Source of the DNA: Streptomyces griseoflavus
GTDB taxonomy: Bacteria > Actinomycetota > Actinomycetes > Streptomycetales > Streptomycetaceae
DNA: 64,000 nucleotides
Assembly: GCF_014649995.1 (NCBI RefSeq)
Contig: NZ_BMUC01000012.1
Span: 164,857 to 228,856, forward strand
Direction of reading: 5' to 3'
The notes under the pieces are model-generated. The model had not been told where the DNA came from. It did not search any database and saw only the letters and a program-made list of their open reading frames with translations. Positions 8,450 to 17,259 of this stretch are shown one piece after another. How positions within the stretch are numbered: position 1 is the stretch's first letter; each line of letters opens with the position of its first letter. Made by a program: the position numbers and the translations under genes.

Positions 8450-9958
8450 GTGACGCCTGAACCCCACTCCCTGACGGAAGAATCCCCGACCGGCCCGGAC
8501 GGCTCCCGGCCGGAGCCGCCCCCCGGCTGTCCCGCGCACGGGCCGGGCCCCGGCGGTCTCGCCCGGCTGCACGAGTCGCGGGACCTGCGGAAGCTGTACG
8601 AGGACCTGCGCGCCGAACACGGTCCGGTGGCGCCCGTCCTGCTCCACGACGACGTGCCGATGTGGGTGGTCCTCGGACATGCCGAGAGCCAGCACCTGGT
8701 GCGCACCCCCGCGCAGTACTGCAAGGACAGCCGCATCTGGTCCCCGCTCGGTGCGGGCCTGGTCAAGCCCGACCACCCGCTGATGCCGCACATCGCCTGG
8801 CAGCCGATGTGCGCGCACGCCGAGGGCGACGAGCACAAGCGGCTGCGCGGCGCCATCGACGCCGCCGTGGCGGCGACCGACTTCCGCGGACTGCGCCGGC
8901 ACGTCAACCGCAGCGTCCAGCGGGTCGTCAACCGCTTCTGCGAGGCGGGCGAGGCCGACCTGGTGAGCCAGTACGCCGAGCACCTGCCGATGGCCGTCAT
9001 GTGTCACGTCCTCGGCATGCCCGACGAGTACAACGACCGGATCGTCGAGGCCGCCCGCGACATGCTCAGGGGCACCGAGACCGCCATCGCCAGCAACGCG
9101 TACATCATGGGGGCCCTGGAACGCCTCACCGCCCGGCGCCGTGCCGAGCCGCTGGACGACTTCACCGGCCGTCTCATCGCCCACCCGGCCGGGCTGACCG
9201 ACGAGGAGGTCAGCCAGCACCTCAGAGTGGTGCTGATCGCCGCCTGCGAGGCCACCGCCAACCTCCTCGCCAACGTGCTGCGCCAGGTGCTGATCGACCC
9301 GCGCTTCCGCTCCCAGCTCAACGGCGGCCAGATGACCGTCCCCCAGGCGGTGGAGCAACTGCTCTGGGACGAGCCCCCGTTCAGCACCATCTTCGCCTAC
9401 TTCGCCAAACAGGAGACGGAGCTCGGCGGCCGGCGCATCCGCAAGGGAGACGGACTGCTGTTCGCGCCCGCGCCGGCCAACGTCGATCCACGCGTACGCC
9501 CCGACCCGACCGCCGACATGCGGGGCAACCGCTCGCACCTCGCCTTCGGCGGCGGCCCGCACGAGTGCCCCGGCCAGGACATCGGCCGGACCATCGCCGA
9601 AGTCGGCGTCGACGCCCTGCTCATGCGGCTGCCCGACGTGGAACTCAGCGTCGGTGAGGAGGAGCTGGCCTTCACCGAGTCCATCGCGTCGCGCCATCTC
9701 GTGGCCCTGCCCGTCCACTTCACGCCCCGGCCGCAGCAGGAGGTGACGCGAAGGCCGAGCCACGAGAACGACGCGCCCCCGCAGCAGGACTGGCACATCG
9801 GCGGGGGCCGGCCGAGGACGCCGGCGGTCGCCGGGCCGGAGCCCGCCGCGACACCCGTGGAGCCGCCCGTGCCGGTGCCGCCGCCCCCGCCGGTACCCGA
9901 GCCCACCCCGCCGCGGAACGCGTGGCAGCGCTTCCTGCGCTGGTGGCACGGCTACTGA
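8450..9958 (+). CDS. rarE: Conservon cytochrome P450 (RarE, CYP156/157-like)
   Basis: The terminal P450 of the conservon, 502 residues. The heme-thiolate motif FGGGPHECPG is intact, with Cys at about residue 373. The K-helix position normally occupied by EXXR reads EQLLW (about 302-306), so both Glu and Arg are replaced. The I-helix is also atypical (AACEAT for AGHETT). Loss of EXXR is known for the CYP157 family of conservon P450s. Beyond the catalytic domain lies a 70-80 residue Pro-rich tail ending in an aromatic, basic segment (WQRFLRWWHGY), longer than typical Streptomyces P450s of about 400 residues. The substrate is unknown. The gene converges on the pseudouridine synthase with a 7-nt overlap. 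Confidence 0.92.
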   Translation: MTPEPHSLTEESPTGPDGSRPEPPPGCPAHGPGPGGLARLHESRDLRKLYEDLRAEHGPVAPVLLHDDVPMWVVLGHAESQHLVRTPAQYCKDSRIWSPLGAGLVKPDHPLMPHIAWQPMCAHAEGDEHKRLRGAIDAAVAATDFRGLRRHVNRSVQRVVNRFCEAGEADLVSQYAEHLPMAVMCHVLGMPDEYNDRIVEAARDMLRGTETAIASNAYIMGALERLTARRRAEPLDDFTGRLIAHPAGLTDEEVSQHLRVVLIAACEATANLLANVLRQVLIDPRFRSQLNGGQMTVPQAVEQLLWDEPPFSTIFAYFAKQETELGGRRIRKGDGLLFAPAPANVDPRVRPDPTADMRGNRSHLAFGGGPHECPGQDIGRTIAEVGVDALLMRLPDVELSVGEEELAFTESIASRHLVALPVHFTPRPQQEVTRRPSHENDAPPQQDWHIGGGRPRTPAVAGPEPAATPVEPPVPVPPPPPVPEPTPPRNAWQRFLRWWHGY

Positions 9959-10902
9959 CCGGCCGCCCACTCCTCCGGCGAGGTCCAGGCGGCGAGGCTC
10001 CGGCCGCTGGTGAACCGGTGCTCCACGCCCGTCACCGGATCGGTGAACTCCAGTGCCCGCGCGAGGAGCTGCAGCGGGCGCCGGAAGTCACCCGCCGGGA
10101 CCGGGCCGGTCACCACGGGATAGAGCGGATCACCGAGGATCGGCACACCGAGGGCGTTCATGTGGACCCGCAGCTGGTGGGTCTGCCCGGTGAGGGGCAC
10201 CAGCCGGTACCGGCCGAGACCGTCCGGGCGGTGGCCGGCCGGCTCGACGCGGGTCACCGCGTTCGGTTCGCCCTCGACCTCCTCGGCGGTCAGCACCCCG
10301 CGTTCCTTCACGATCCTGCTGCGCACGGTCCGGGGGAGTTCCAGCGCCGGGTCGTACGGGGCGACGGCCTCGTACTCCTTGTGCACCCGCCGGTCGCGGA
10401 ACAGCGTCTGGTAGGCGCCGCGCTCCGCGGGCCGCACCGTGAACAGCACCAGACCCGCGGTGAGCCGGTCGAGGCGGTGCGCGGCGCCCAGCTCCGGGAC
10501 GCCCAGCTCATGGCGGAGCCGTGCGAGCGCGGTCTGGGCGACATGGCTGCCGCGCGGTGTGGTGGCCAGGAAGTGGGGCTTGTCGACGACGACGATGTGC
10601 TCGTCCCGGTGGACGACCTCCAGCGGGAAGGGCACCGGCACCTCGTCGGGCAGCTCCCGGTGGAACCAGAGGAACATGCCGGGCACGTACGGCGTCCCGG
10701 CGGACACGGGACGCCCGTCCGCGCCCACGATCAGCCCCGCGGCGAACATCTCGTCGACCACGCCGGGACCGGCCGTCAGCCGCTGCACCAGATGCTCCCC
10801 CACGGTGGCCCACTGCTCCCCGGCGGGCAGCCGCAGCCGCACGGGGTCCACCCCGTGGCGCTGCGGCAACGGAGGGGGCGGCACCGACCGTCTGCGTCTC
10901 AC
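9952..10902 (-). CDS. RluD-family RNA pseudouridine synthase
   Basis: A pseudouridine synthase of the RsuA/RluA superfamily, which isomerises uridine in rRNA or tRNA. The catalytic motif HRLDRLTAGLVLF holds the active Asp. The later segments YRLVPLTGQTHQLRVHM and ILGDPLYP are typical of RluA/RluD enzymes. The N-terminus has an atypical region rather than a clear S4 domain, so the target site cannot be assigned. I place the start at GTG 10902 (VRRRRS): a TAGGCT hexamer at 10916-10911 lies 8 nt upstream and no ribosome site is visible, which suggests a leaderless message. GTG 10980 would extend the protein into the neighbouring gene by 26 unconserved-looking residues. Confidence 0.88.
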   Translation of the reverse strand: MRRRRSVPPPPLPQRHGVDPVRLRLPAGEQWATVGEHLVQRLTAGPGVVDEMFAAGLIVGADGRPVSAGTPYVPGMFLWFHRELPDEVPVPFPLEVVHRDEHIVVVDKPHFLATTPRGSHVAQTALARLRHELGVPELGAAHRLDRLTAGLVLFTVRPAERGAYQTLFRDRRVHKEYEAVAPYDPALELPRTVRSRIVKERGVLTAEEVEGEPNAVTRVEPAGHRPDGLGRYRLVPLTGQTHQLRVHMNALGVPILGDPLYPVVTGPVPAGDFRRPLQLLARALEFTDPVTGVEHRFTSGRSLAAWTSPEEWAAGQ

Positions 10903-10963
10903 ACCGGCCAAGCCTACGGTCGCCGGGCGACGCGGACGCCCCCCGGTTCCCGCCGCGGTCGCC

Positions 10964-11251
10964 TCAGCCGTCCGCCTCACCCTCCTCCTCGAGGCGTACC
11001 GCCCGGGTCAGTTCCGCCTCGATCTCGAGGAGCGGCCGGCCCTGGGCGCGGGCGTAGTCGGTCACCGCGACGCGGACGTCACGGGCGAGGTCGCGCCACG
11101 CCCGCCAGGCCGTCTCCCACGTCGCCCGCTGCTGCGCGCTCCACTGGGCGCGCGTGCGCGGGTCGTAGGCCTCCCGCAGGTGCCGTACCCGGTTGTGTGC
11201 CTCGTCCGCCGCGCGCTGCTTGGCCACGAGTTCGTCGAAGGTGTGTGCCAC
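10964..11251 (-). CDS. Small helical hypothetical protein
   Basis: A 95-residue protein starting VAHTFDELVAKQRAADE. It is almost entirely predicted helix, rich in Arg, Ala and Glu, with aromatic residues spaced through the centre (WSAQQRATWETAWRAWRDLARD), and ends in an acidic tail. No family recognised. GTG 11251 is chosen because the open frame upstream becomes low-complexity Arg/Ala sequence typical of a shadow. A CAGGAT hexamer 8 nt upstream could be the -10 of a leaderless transcript. It lies on the same strand between the siderophore-interacting protein and the pseudouridine synthase. Codon usage in this frame looks genuine (G/C third positions). Confidence 0.7.
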   Translation of the reverse strand: MAHTFDELVAKQRAADEAHNRVRHLREAYDPRTRAQWSAQQRATWETAWRAWRDLARDVRVAVTDYARAQGRPLLEIEAELTRAVRLEEEGEADG

Positions 11252-11343
11252 GCGCCCGGATCCTGGGCCAGTGACCCGCCTCCCGGCCGGTCGCCACGCC
11301 GCCCGGGGCCGCGCGGCACGCCCCGGTTCACCCGGCCGGAGGG

Positions 11344-12189
11344 TCAGGCGGAGGCGCGGGCGCTTTCCTGCTCCGCCTCGATGCGCGCGTTCCAGTCCTG
11401 CTTGGAGGCCTGCCAGCCGTCCTCGTTGTGGCCGAGCCGCCAGTACCCGGAGATCGAGAGGTCCTCGCGCGCGATCCCGCGCTCCACCCGCAGCAGCCCG
11501 CGCAGTTCCTTCACGAAGTGGGCCTCGCCGTGCACGAAGGCGTGCACCCGGCCCTCGGGGAAGTCGAGGGCGCGCACCGCCTCCACCAGCGCCTCGCCGA
11601 CCCGGCGGCCACCGCGGTGCAGCCACCGCACCTCCACGTCGGAGTCGATCTTCTGCTCCTCCTCGGGGCCGGAGACCTCCACGAAGGCGAAGGCCCTGGC
11701 CCCGCGCGGCAGCGACTCCAGCGAGCGGGCGATCGCGGGCAGCGCGCTCTCGTCACCGACGAGGAGATGCCAGTCGGCGGCCGGATCCGGGGCGTAGGCG
11801 CCGCCGGGGCCGAGGAACCGCACCGGCTCGCCCGGCCGGACGGCCGTCGCCCAGGGGCCCGCGAGTCCCGCGTCGCCGTGGACGACGAAGTCGAGGGTGA
11901 TCTGCCGGTGCTCGGCGTCCCACTGCCGCACGGTGTACGTGCGGGTCACCGGCCACTGGTCGCGCGGGAACTCCTCGCGGATGCGCTCGAGGTCGAAGGG
12001 CTCCGGGTAGGTCACTCCCGCGGGCGGGAAGAGCAGCTTGACGTAGTGATCGGTGCAGGTGTCCGCCGCGAGGCCGGCGAGGCCCTCACCGCCGAGCACC
12101 ACGCGCTGCATGTGCGGGGTCAGCCGCTCGGTGCGGATCACCTCGGCGGTGCGCGGGGTGCGGGTCGCGCGTACCGGTCGCTCTGCCAT
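11344..12189 (-). CDS. Siderophore-interacting FAD protein (ViuB-like)
   Basis: A 281-residue siderophore-interacting protein: a flavin-dependent reductase that releases iron from imported ferric siderophores in the cytoplasm. An FAD-binding domain carries the RTYTVR motif (about residues 84-89) and a loop GPWA. A C-terminal NAD(P)H-binding-like domain (LLVGDESALPAIARSLESLP) ends with the family segment YWRLGHNEDGW. ATG 12189 (MAERPVRATR) is preceded by GGGAGG at 6 nt, which fixes the start; a longer frame to 12210 would cross the ribosome site. A DtxR/DmdR-type iron box lies 24 nt upstream, so expression should rise when iron is scarce. No siderophore biosynthesis genes lie nearby. Confidence 0.93.
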   Translation of the reverse strand: MAERPVRATRTPRTAEVIRTERLTPHMQRVVLGGEGLAGLAADTCTDHYVKLLFPPAGVTYPEPFDLERIREEFPRDQWPVTRTYTVRQWDAEHRQITLDFVVHGDAGLAGPWATAVRPGEPVRFLGPGGAYAPDPAADWHLLVGDESALPAIARSLESLPRGARAFAFVEVSGPEEEQKIDSDVEVRWLHRGGRRVGEALVEAVRALDFPEGRVHAFVHGEAHFVKELRGLLRVERGIAREDLSISGYWRLGHNEDGWQASKQDWNARIEAEQESARASA

Positions 12190-12212
12190 GAGGTGCCTCC
12201 CAGCTTCCACGG

Positions 12213-12231
12213 TTAGGTAAACCTAAGTTAA
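12213..12231 (-). promoter_or_regulatory. Iron box (DmdR/DtxR-type operator)
   Basis: TTAGGTAAACCTAAGTTAA lies just upstream of the siderophore-interacting protein gene. By eye it agrees with the 19-bp DmdR/DtxR iron-box consensus at about 16 positions, and its core TTAGGT-AA-ACCTAA is a perfect inverted repeat. It stands out as AT-rich in a GC-rich region. Iron-bound DmdR1 binding here would repress the minus-strand gene. The rest of the 102-nt gap to the exonuclease stop holds nothing else clear. Confidence 0.85.
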
Positions 12232-12291
12232 CACCTTGATCGGGGTCGGCGGAGGGAACGGGTCACCGCACGGCCCGGCCCGGTGTGCGCC

Positions 12292-13224
12292 TCACGACGA
12301 CAGCGTCGTCAGCAGCCGCTGCAGCGAGCCGCCCAGCCCCCAGCGGGCGGCCAGCGACTCCACCGCGGCCGGGTCGCGCGGCGCGCGCGGAAGGGCCGTG
12401 TCGACGTCCGGCAACGGGACGTCGTCGGCGACCCGGACCACCTTGGGAGCGACCGCCAGGTACGGCCGCGCCGCGTCGAGGCGCCCCCGCTGTGTCGGTG
12501 TCAGCCTGGTCCGCGGGTCGTCCACGGCCGCCAGGATCCCGGACAGGTCGCCGAACTGGGCCAGCAGCTTGGCCGCCGTCTTCTCCCCGACACCCGGCAC
12601 GCCCGGCAGTCCGTCGCTCGGATCGCCGCGCAGCAGCGCCAGATCCGCGTACCCCTTGCCGTCCACCCCATACTTCTCGCGCAGCGTCGCCTCGTCGGTG
12701 ATCTGGAGCGTGCCCACGCCCTTCAGCGGATACAGCACCCGCACCCCGCGCGCGTCGTCCACGAGCTGGTACAGGTCGCGGTCACCGGTGACGATGTCGA
12801 CCGGTCCGCCCGCCCGGGCGGCGAACGTCCCGATCACGTCGTCCGCCTCGTACCCCGCGACCCCCACCCGGGCGATGCCCACCGCGTCGAGCACGGCCTC
12901 GATGACCGGCACCTGCGGCGACAGCGTGTCGGGTACCTCCTCCTCGTCCGGACCCTGGGCGCGCTCCTCGGCGACCCGGTGCGCCTTGTAGGAGGGGATC
13001 AGCTCCACCCGCCACTGCGGACGCCAGTCGGCGTCCATGCAGGCCACCAGGTGATCCGGCCGGTGGTCCTTCACCAGGCGGTCGATGAAGTCGAGCAGTC
13101 CGCGCACGGCGTTCACCGGCGAGCCGTCCGGAGCCCGCACGGACTCCGGGACGCCGAAGAAGGCACGGAAGTACAGGGAGGCGGTGTCGAGGAGCATCAG
13201 TCGTCCGGTCACGTCCCGCATCAT
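12292..13224 (-). CDS. 5'-3' exonuclease (PolI N-domain/flap nuclease family)
   Basis: A 310-residue stand-alone 5'-3' exonuclease related to the N-terminal domain of DNA polymerase I; it probably removes RNA primers or flaps during replication and repair. Metal-binding aspartates are visible in order: LMLLDTASL, VACMDADW, VAGYEADDVIG and VTGDRDLYQLVD. A helix-hairpin-helix region follows (LPGVPGVGEKTAAKLLAQFG). The start is ATG 13224 (MMRDVTG) or the adjacent ATG 13221; the frame continues upstream but without conserved features. Streptomyces carry PolA as well, so this is a paralogous partial activity. It is divergent from the betaine transporter. Confidence 0.92.
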   Translation of the reverse strand: MMRDVTGRLMLLDTASLYFRAFFGVPESVRAPDGSPVNAVRGLLDFIDRLVKDHRPDHLVACMDADWRPQWRVELIPSYKAHRVAEERAQGPDEEEVPDTLSPQVPVIEAVLDAVGIARVGVAGYEADDVIGTFAARAGGPVDIVTGDRDLYQLVDDARGVRVLYPLKGVGTLQITDEATLREKYGVDGKGYADLALLRGDPSDGLPGVPGVGEKTAAKLLAQFGDLSGILAAVDDPRTRLTPTQRGRLDAARPYLAVAPKVVRVADDVPLPDVDTALPRAPRDPAAVESLAARWGLGGSLQRLLTTLSS

Positions 13225-13451
13225 GCCGCACCCCACCGACAGCGACCGGCAGGAAGCGTGTCCGTGCGCGATGCGCAACGGGTTGCGTCCTGCGCTCCAG
13301 GTGTGAAGCAGCACACGAAGGTGTTTGCCCCGGACGAAAGCGGGGAGGCGCGGGCCCGGAGCGATACCGGTTACAGATTCAACTGTCAGGGCCGCGTGAG
13401 CCGCCCGCCGGGCATCGCTCCTGTCCTTTGCCGTCGAGACAAGAGGTACGC
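13225..13451. promoter_or_regulatory. Divergent intergenic region, exonuclease / betaine transporter
   Basis: A 227-nt gap between divergent starts, presumably holding promoters in both directions. A stem CCCCG-N8-CGGGG lies near 13328-13345. A more AT-rich stretch with the short inverted repeat ACAG-ATTCAA-CTGT lies at about 13374-13387. I see no confident -35/-10 pair, and no known osmotic riboswitch is recognisable. Confidence 0.3.
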
Positions 13452-14543
13452 GTGTCATCAAGGCTTGAGGCCGAGCATCTGTTCAAGGTGTTCGGCAGAC
13501 GACCGGACCAGGCGGTCGAACGACTGCGCCAGAGAGAAGCCGACCGGGAGGAGCTGCGCGCCGACGGCGTCACCGCGGCCGTCATCGACGCCTCGTTCAC
13601 GGTGGAGCCGGGCGAGATCTTCGTCGTCATGGGCCTGTCCGGCTCGGGCAAGTCCACCCTCCTGCGGATGCTGAACGGCCTGCTGGAGCCGACCGCCGGA
13701 CACGTACGTTTCGACGGCCAGGACCTGACCGCGCTGCCCGACCGGGAACTGCGCCAGGTCCGCTCCAGGAAGATCAGCATGGTCTTCCAGCACTTCGCGC
13801 TGTTCCCGCACCGCAGCGTCCGCGACAACGCCGCCTACGGTCTTGAAGTGCAGGGCGTGCCCCGCGCCGAGCGCGAACGCCGCGCCGACGAGGCGCTCGC
13901 CCTGTGCGGCCTGGCCGGCTGGGAGAAGTCGTGGCCCGACGAGCTGTCCGGCGGTATGCAGCAGCGCGTGGGCCTGGCCCGCGCCCTCGCCACCGACGCC
14001 GACCTGCTGCTGATGGACGAGTCCTTCAGCGCCCTCGACCCGCTGATCCGCCGCGACATGCAGGACCAGCTGATCGAACTGCAGAAGAAGCTGAAGAAGA
14101 CGATCGTCTTCATCACCCACGACCTCAACGAGGCCATGCGCCTGGGCGACCGGATCGCGGTGATGCGTGACGGCCGCATCGTGCAGATCGGCACCGCGCA
14201 GGACATCCTGATCCGCCCCGCCAACGACTACGTCGCCTCCTTCACCCAGGACGTCGACCGCTCCCGCGTCCTGACCGCCGGGGCCGTGATGGACCGCGAG
14301 GTGCGGGGCGACGAGGCCGACTGCGGCTGCGAGACCGCCAGGCCCGACACGCCGTTCACCGACCTGTGCGCGATCAGCGCGCGCGTCCCCCACCCGGTGG
14401 CGGTGCTCGACCGGGAGGACGCCCTCGTCGGCGTCGTGCCCAGACAGCGCCTCGTCGGGTTCCTGGGCGACGAGGAGTCCGACCCCGGCGTCTGCGACAC
14501 CCCCCGGGACAAGGGCGGCGAGAAGGTGATGGCCCGTGCCTAG
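13452..14543 (+). CDS. proV: Glycine betaine/proline ABC transporter ATP-binding protein
   Basis: The ATPase subunit of an OpuA/ProU-type compatible-solute importer, 364 residues. It shows Walker A GLSGSGKST, Q-loop VFQHFALFPH, signature LSGGMQQRVGLARA, Walker B DLLLMDE and the switch His in FITHDLNEAM. The C-terminal 90 residues form a partial CBS-like region (LCAISARVPHPVAVLDREDALVGVVPRQRLVGFLG); tandem CBS domains sense osmotic state in OpuA, but only about one copy is visible here. GTG 13452 follows AAGAGG at 5 nt. The gene overlaps the permease by 8 nt, so the two are translated together. Symbol given by family; the true substrate may be betaine, proline, choline or ectoine. Confidence 0.92.
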   Translation: MSSRLEAEHLFKVFGRRPDQAVERLRQREADREELRADGVTAAVIDASFTVEPGEIFVVMGLSGSGKSTLLRMLNGLLEPTAGHVRFDGQDLTALPDRELRQVRSRKISMVFQHFALFPHRSVRDNAAYGLEVQGVPRAERERRADEALALCGLAGWEKSWPDELSGGMQQRVGLARALATDADLLLMDESFSALDPLIRRDMQDQLIELQKKLKKTIVFITHDLNEAMRLGDRIAVMRDGRIVQIGTAQDILIRPANDYVASFTQDVDRSRVLTAGAVMDREVRGDEADCGCETARPDTPFTDLCAISARVPHPVAVLDREDALVGVVPRQRLVGFLGDEESDPGVCDTPRDKGGEKVMARA

Positions 14544-17154
14544 GATTCCGCTCGGCGACTGGGTCAACAGCACCGTCGACTGGCTGCTCGACAACGTCAC
14601 CTGGCTGTTCGACTTCTTCAAGGCCGTCTTCACCGGCGCCTACGACGGGGTCAACGCCGTCCTGCAGGCGCCCGAACCGCTGATCCTCTGCGGCATCTTC
14701 GCGGTGATCGCCTTCTGGCTGCGCGGCACCTTCGCCGGTGTCCTCACCTTCGTGGGCTTCGCCTTCCTCGACTCCATGGAGTTGTGGGAGGACTCGATGG
14801 TGACGCTGGCCCTGGTCATCGTCGCCACCGTGATCGCCCTGGTCATATCGGTGCCGGTGGGCATCTGGGCGGCCCGCTCCGACCGGGTCAGCGCCTTCGT
14901 CCGGCCGATCCTCGACTTCATGCAGACGCTCCCGGCGATGATCTACCTCATCCCGGCGATCCTGTTCTTCGGGACCGGCCCCGCCCCGGGCATCGTCGCC
15001 ACCCTGATCTTCGCGCTCGCCCCGGGCGTGCGCATGACCGAGCTGGGCATCCGCCAGGTCGACAAGGAACTGGTCGAGGCCGCCGAGGCGTTCGGCACCA
15101 CGCCCCGCAACACCCTGATGCGCGTCCAGCTGCCGCTGGCCCTGCCCACGGTGATGGCGGGCGTCAACCAGGTCATCATGCTCGGGCTGTCCATGGCGGC
15201 GATCGCCGGCATGGTCGGTACCGGCGGCCTCGGCGGCGCCGTGATCGAGGCCATCGGCCAGCTGAACATCGGCCTGGGCGCCGAGTCCGGTCTCGCCATC
15301 GTCATCCTGGCGATCTACCTGGACCGCATGACCAGCGCCCTGGGCACGCACGTCTCCCCGCTCGGCCGGCGCGCCGCCGCCAAGGCGCGGGCCGCGCAGG
15401 GACTGAGGATCTGGTCCTACCGGCCCCGTCCGCAGGTCGCCGTGATCGGCATCGTCGTCCTCGCCCTGGTCGGCGGCGGCATGGGACTGTTCGGCGGCGG
15501 CGCCGGCTCCACCGGTACCACCGCCGGCGACCGGAAGGTCGGCGACGGCAAGAAGATCAGCATCGGCTACATCCCCTGGGACGAGGGCGTCGCCTCCACC
15601 TTCCTGTGGAAGGAGATCCTCGAACAGCGCGGCTTCGAGGTCGAGGCCAAGCAGCTCGACGCCGGGCCGCTCTACACCGCGCTCGCCCAGGGCGACGTCG
15701 ACTTCCAGACCGACGCCTGGCTGCCCACCACGCACGCGGAGTACTGGAAGAAGTACGGCAAGCAGCTCGAGGACCTCGGCACCTGGTACGAGGAGACGAC
15801 GCTGGAGCTGTCCGTTCCGGCGTACATGGAGGACATCGACTCGCTGGAGGACCTGAAGGGCAAGGCCTCCACCTTCGGCGGGAAGATCACCGGCATCGAG
15901 TCCAGCGCCGGCATGATGGGCCTGCTGAAGAGCAAGGTCCTCGGGGACTACGGCCTGGACAAGGAGTACAAGGTCGTCGACAGCTCCACCCCGGCGATGC
16001 TGGCCGAGCTCAAGCGCGCCTACAGCAAGAAGGAACCGGTCGTCGTCACGCTCTGGTCGCCGCACTGGGCGTACAGCGACTACGAGCTGAAGAAGCTGAA
16101 GGACCCCAAGGGTTCCTGGGGCGAGGGCGACGCCGTGCACCTGGTGTCCCGCAAGGGCTTCGCCGGTGAGAACCCGGTCGTCGGCCAGTGGCTGAAGGAC
16201 TTCTCGATGACCGAGAAGGAACTCACCGGCCTGGAGGCCGAGATCAACAAGGCGGGCAAGGGCCGGCAGCAGGACGCCGTCCGCGCCTGGCTCGCGGAGA
16301 ACCCGGGCGTCGTCGACAGGCTGGCGCCGGTCGGCTCCGGTTCCGGGGACACCCCCGCCGAGGCGAAGCGGGCCCTGGACGTGGCGTGGTTCCCCTGGGA
16401 GGAGGACGTCGCCATCACCTACCTGTGGAAGAACGTCCTGGAGCGGCGCGGCTACAAGCTGAACCTCAAGCAGATGGAGGTCGGCCCGGTCTACACCGGC
16501 CTCGCCTCCGGGGACCTCGACCTCAACTTCGACGCCTGGCTCCCGCACTCGCAGAAGAACTTCTACGAGCCGAACAAGGACAAGCTCACCGACCTCGGCA
16601 CGTGGTACGAACCGGTCTCGCTGGAGATCTCCGTGCCCTCCTACGTCAAGGACGTCAAGTCCCTGGCGGACCTCAAGGGCAAGGCCGACCTGTTCGACGG
16701 GCGGATCATCGGCATCGAACCGGGCACCGGCCAGATGGACATCCTCAAGAACAAGGTCCTGCCGGCCTACGGACTGGACGAGGAGTACGAGGTCGTCGAC
16801 GGTTCCTCGCCGGCGATGCTGGCCGAGCTCAAGCGGGCCTACGCCAAGAAGGAGCCCGTCGCGGTCACCCTCTGGTCGCCGCACTGGTCGTACAGCGAGT
16901 ACGAGCTGACCAAGCTCGAGGACCCGAAGCGCGCCTGGGGCGAGAACAACACCATCCACACCATCGCGAGCAAGAAGTTCCCCGAGCAGTACCCGCAGCT
17001 CACGAAGTGGATCAAGGGCTTCACGATGAGCGAGGACGAGCTCGGCACCCTGGAGAAGGAGATCAAGGACCGGGGCCAGGGCAAGGAGGAGGAAGCCGTC
17101 GCCGCCTGGCTCGAGGAGCACCCGGACGTCGTGGGGCGGATGACCCCGCGATAG
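14536..17154 (+). CDS. Betaine-type permease fused to two substrate-binding domains
   Basis: An 872-residue fusion. Residues 1-300 form a ProW/OpuAB permease, with the transporter motif near ELVEAAEAFGTTPRNTLMRVQLPLALP and about six membrane helices. A linker helix at about 305-325 precedes two OpuAC-type binding domains in tandem. Domain 1 (about 338-600) starts KKISIGYIPWDEGVAST and domain 2 (about 611-872) starts KRALDVAWFPWEEDVAIT. The copies share the same order of blocks: GPxYTxLAxGDxDxxxDAWLP, SSxPAMLAELKRAYxKKEPV and VTLWSPHWxYSxYEL. Both keep tryptophans suited to quaternary-amine cation-pi binding. The start is GTG 14536, inside the end of the ATPase gene. With that ATPase it makes a complete importer in two genes. 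Confidence 0.93.
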   Translation: MPRIPLGDWVNSTVDWLLDNVTWLFDFFKAVFTGAYDGVNAVLQAPEPLILCGIFAVIAFWLRGTFAGVLTFVGFAFLDSMELWEDSMVTLALVIVATVIALVISVPVGIWAARSDRVSAFVRPILDFMQTLPAMIYLIPAILFFGTGPAPGIVATLIFALAPGVRMTELGIRQVDKELVEAAEAFGTTPRNTLMRVQLPLALPTVMAGVNQVIMLGLSMAAIAGMVGTGGLGGAVIEAIGQLNIGLGAESGLAIVILAIYLDRMTSALGTHVSPLGRRAAAKARAAQGLRIWSYRPRPQVAVIGIVVLALVGGGMGLFGGGAGSTGTTAGDRKVGDGKKISIGYIPWDEGVASTFLWKEILEQRGFEVEAKQLDAGPLYTALAQGDVDFQTDAWLPTTHAEYWKKYGKQLEDLGTWYEETTLELSVPAYMEDIDSLEDLKGKASTFGGKITGIESSAGMMGLLKSKVLGDYGLDKEYKVVDSSTPAMLAELKRAYSKKEPVVVTLWSPHWAYSDYELKKLKDPKGSWGEGDAVHLVSRKGFAGENPVVGQWLKDFSMTEKELTGLEAEINKAGKGRQQDAVRAWLAENPGVVDRLAPVGSGSGDTPAEAKRALDVAWFPWEEDVAITYLWKNVLERRGYKLNLKQMEVGPVYTGLASGDLDLNFDAWLPHSQKNFYEPNKDKLTDLGTWYEPVSLEISVPSYVKDVKSLADLKGKADLFDGRIIGIEPGTGQMDILKNKVLPAYGLDEEYEVVDGSSPAMLAELKRAYAKKEPVAVTLWSPHWSYSEYELTKLEDPKRAWGENNTIHTIASKKFPEQYPQLTKWIKGFTMSEDELGTLEKEIKDRGQGKEEEAVAAWLEEHPDVVGRMTPR

Positions 17155-17213
17155 CCGACCGCGACGCGGGGGACGCGCGCCCCCGTGGTCACCCGCCGTA
17201 CCGGCCGCCCCGG

Positions 17214-17259
17214 GGGGCGGGCCCGGATCCGCCCCCGACGGAGCGGCCGGGCCCGCCCC
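17214..17259. terminator. 13-bp stem hairpin after betaine transporter operon
   Basis: GGGGCGGGCCCGG (17214-17226) pairs perfectly with CCGGGCCCGCCCC (17247-17259) across a 20-nt loop. It sits 60 nt after the transporter stop. Strong GC hairpins without T-tracts are the common terminator form in Streptomyces. Confidence 0.65.

Noticed and set aside
13225-13451. A c-di-AMP or osmotic riboswitch before the betaine transporter
   Set aside because: I find no recognisable conserved core; only short generic stems.
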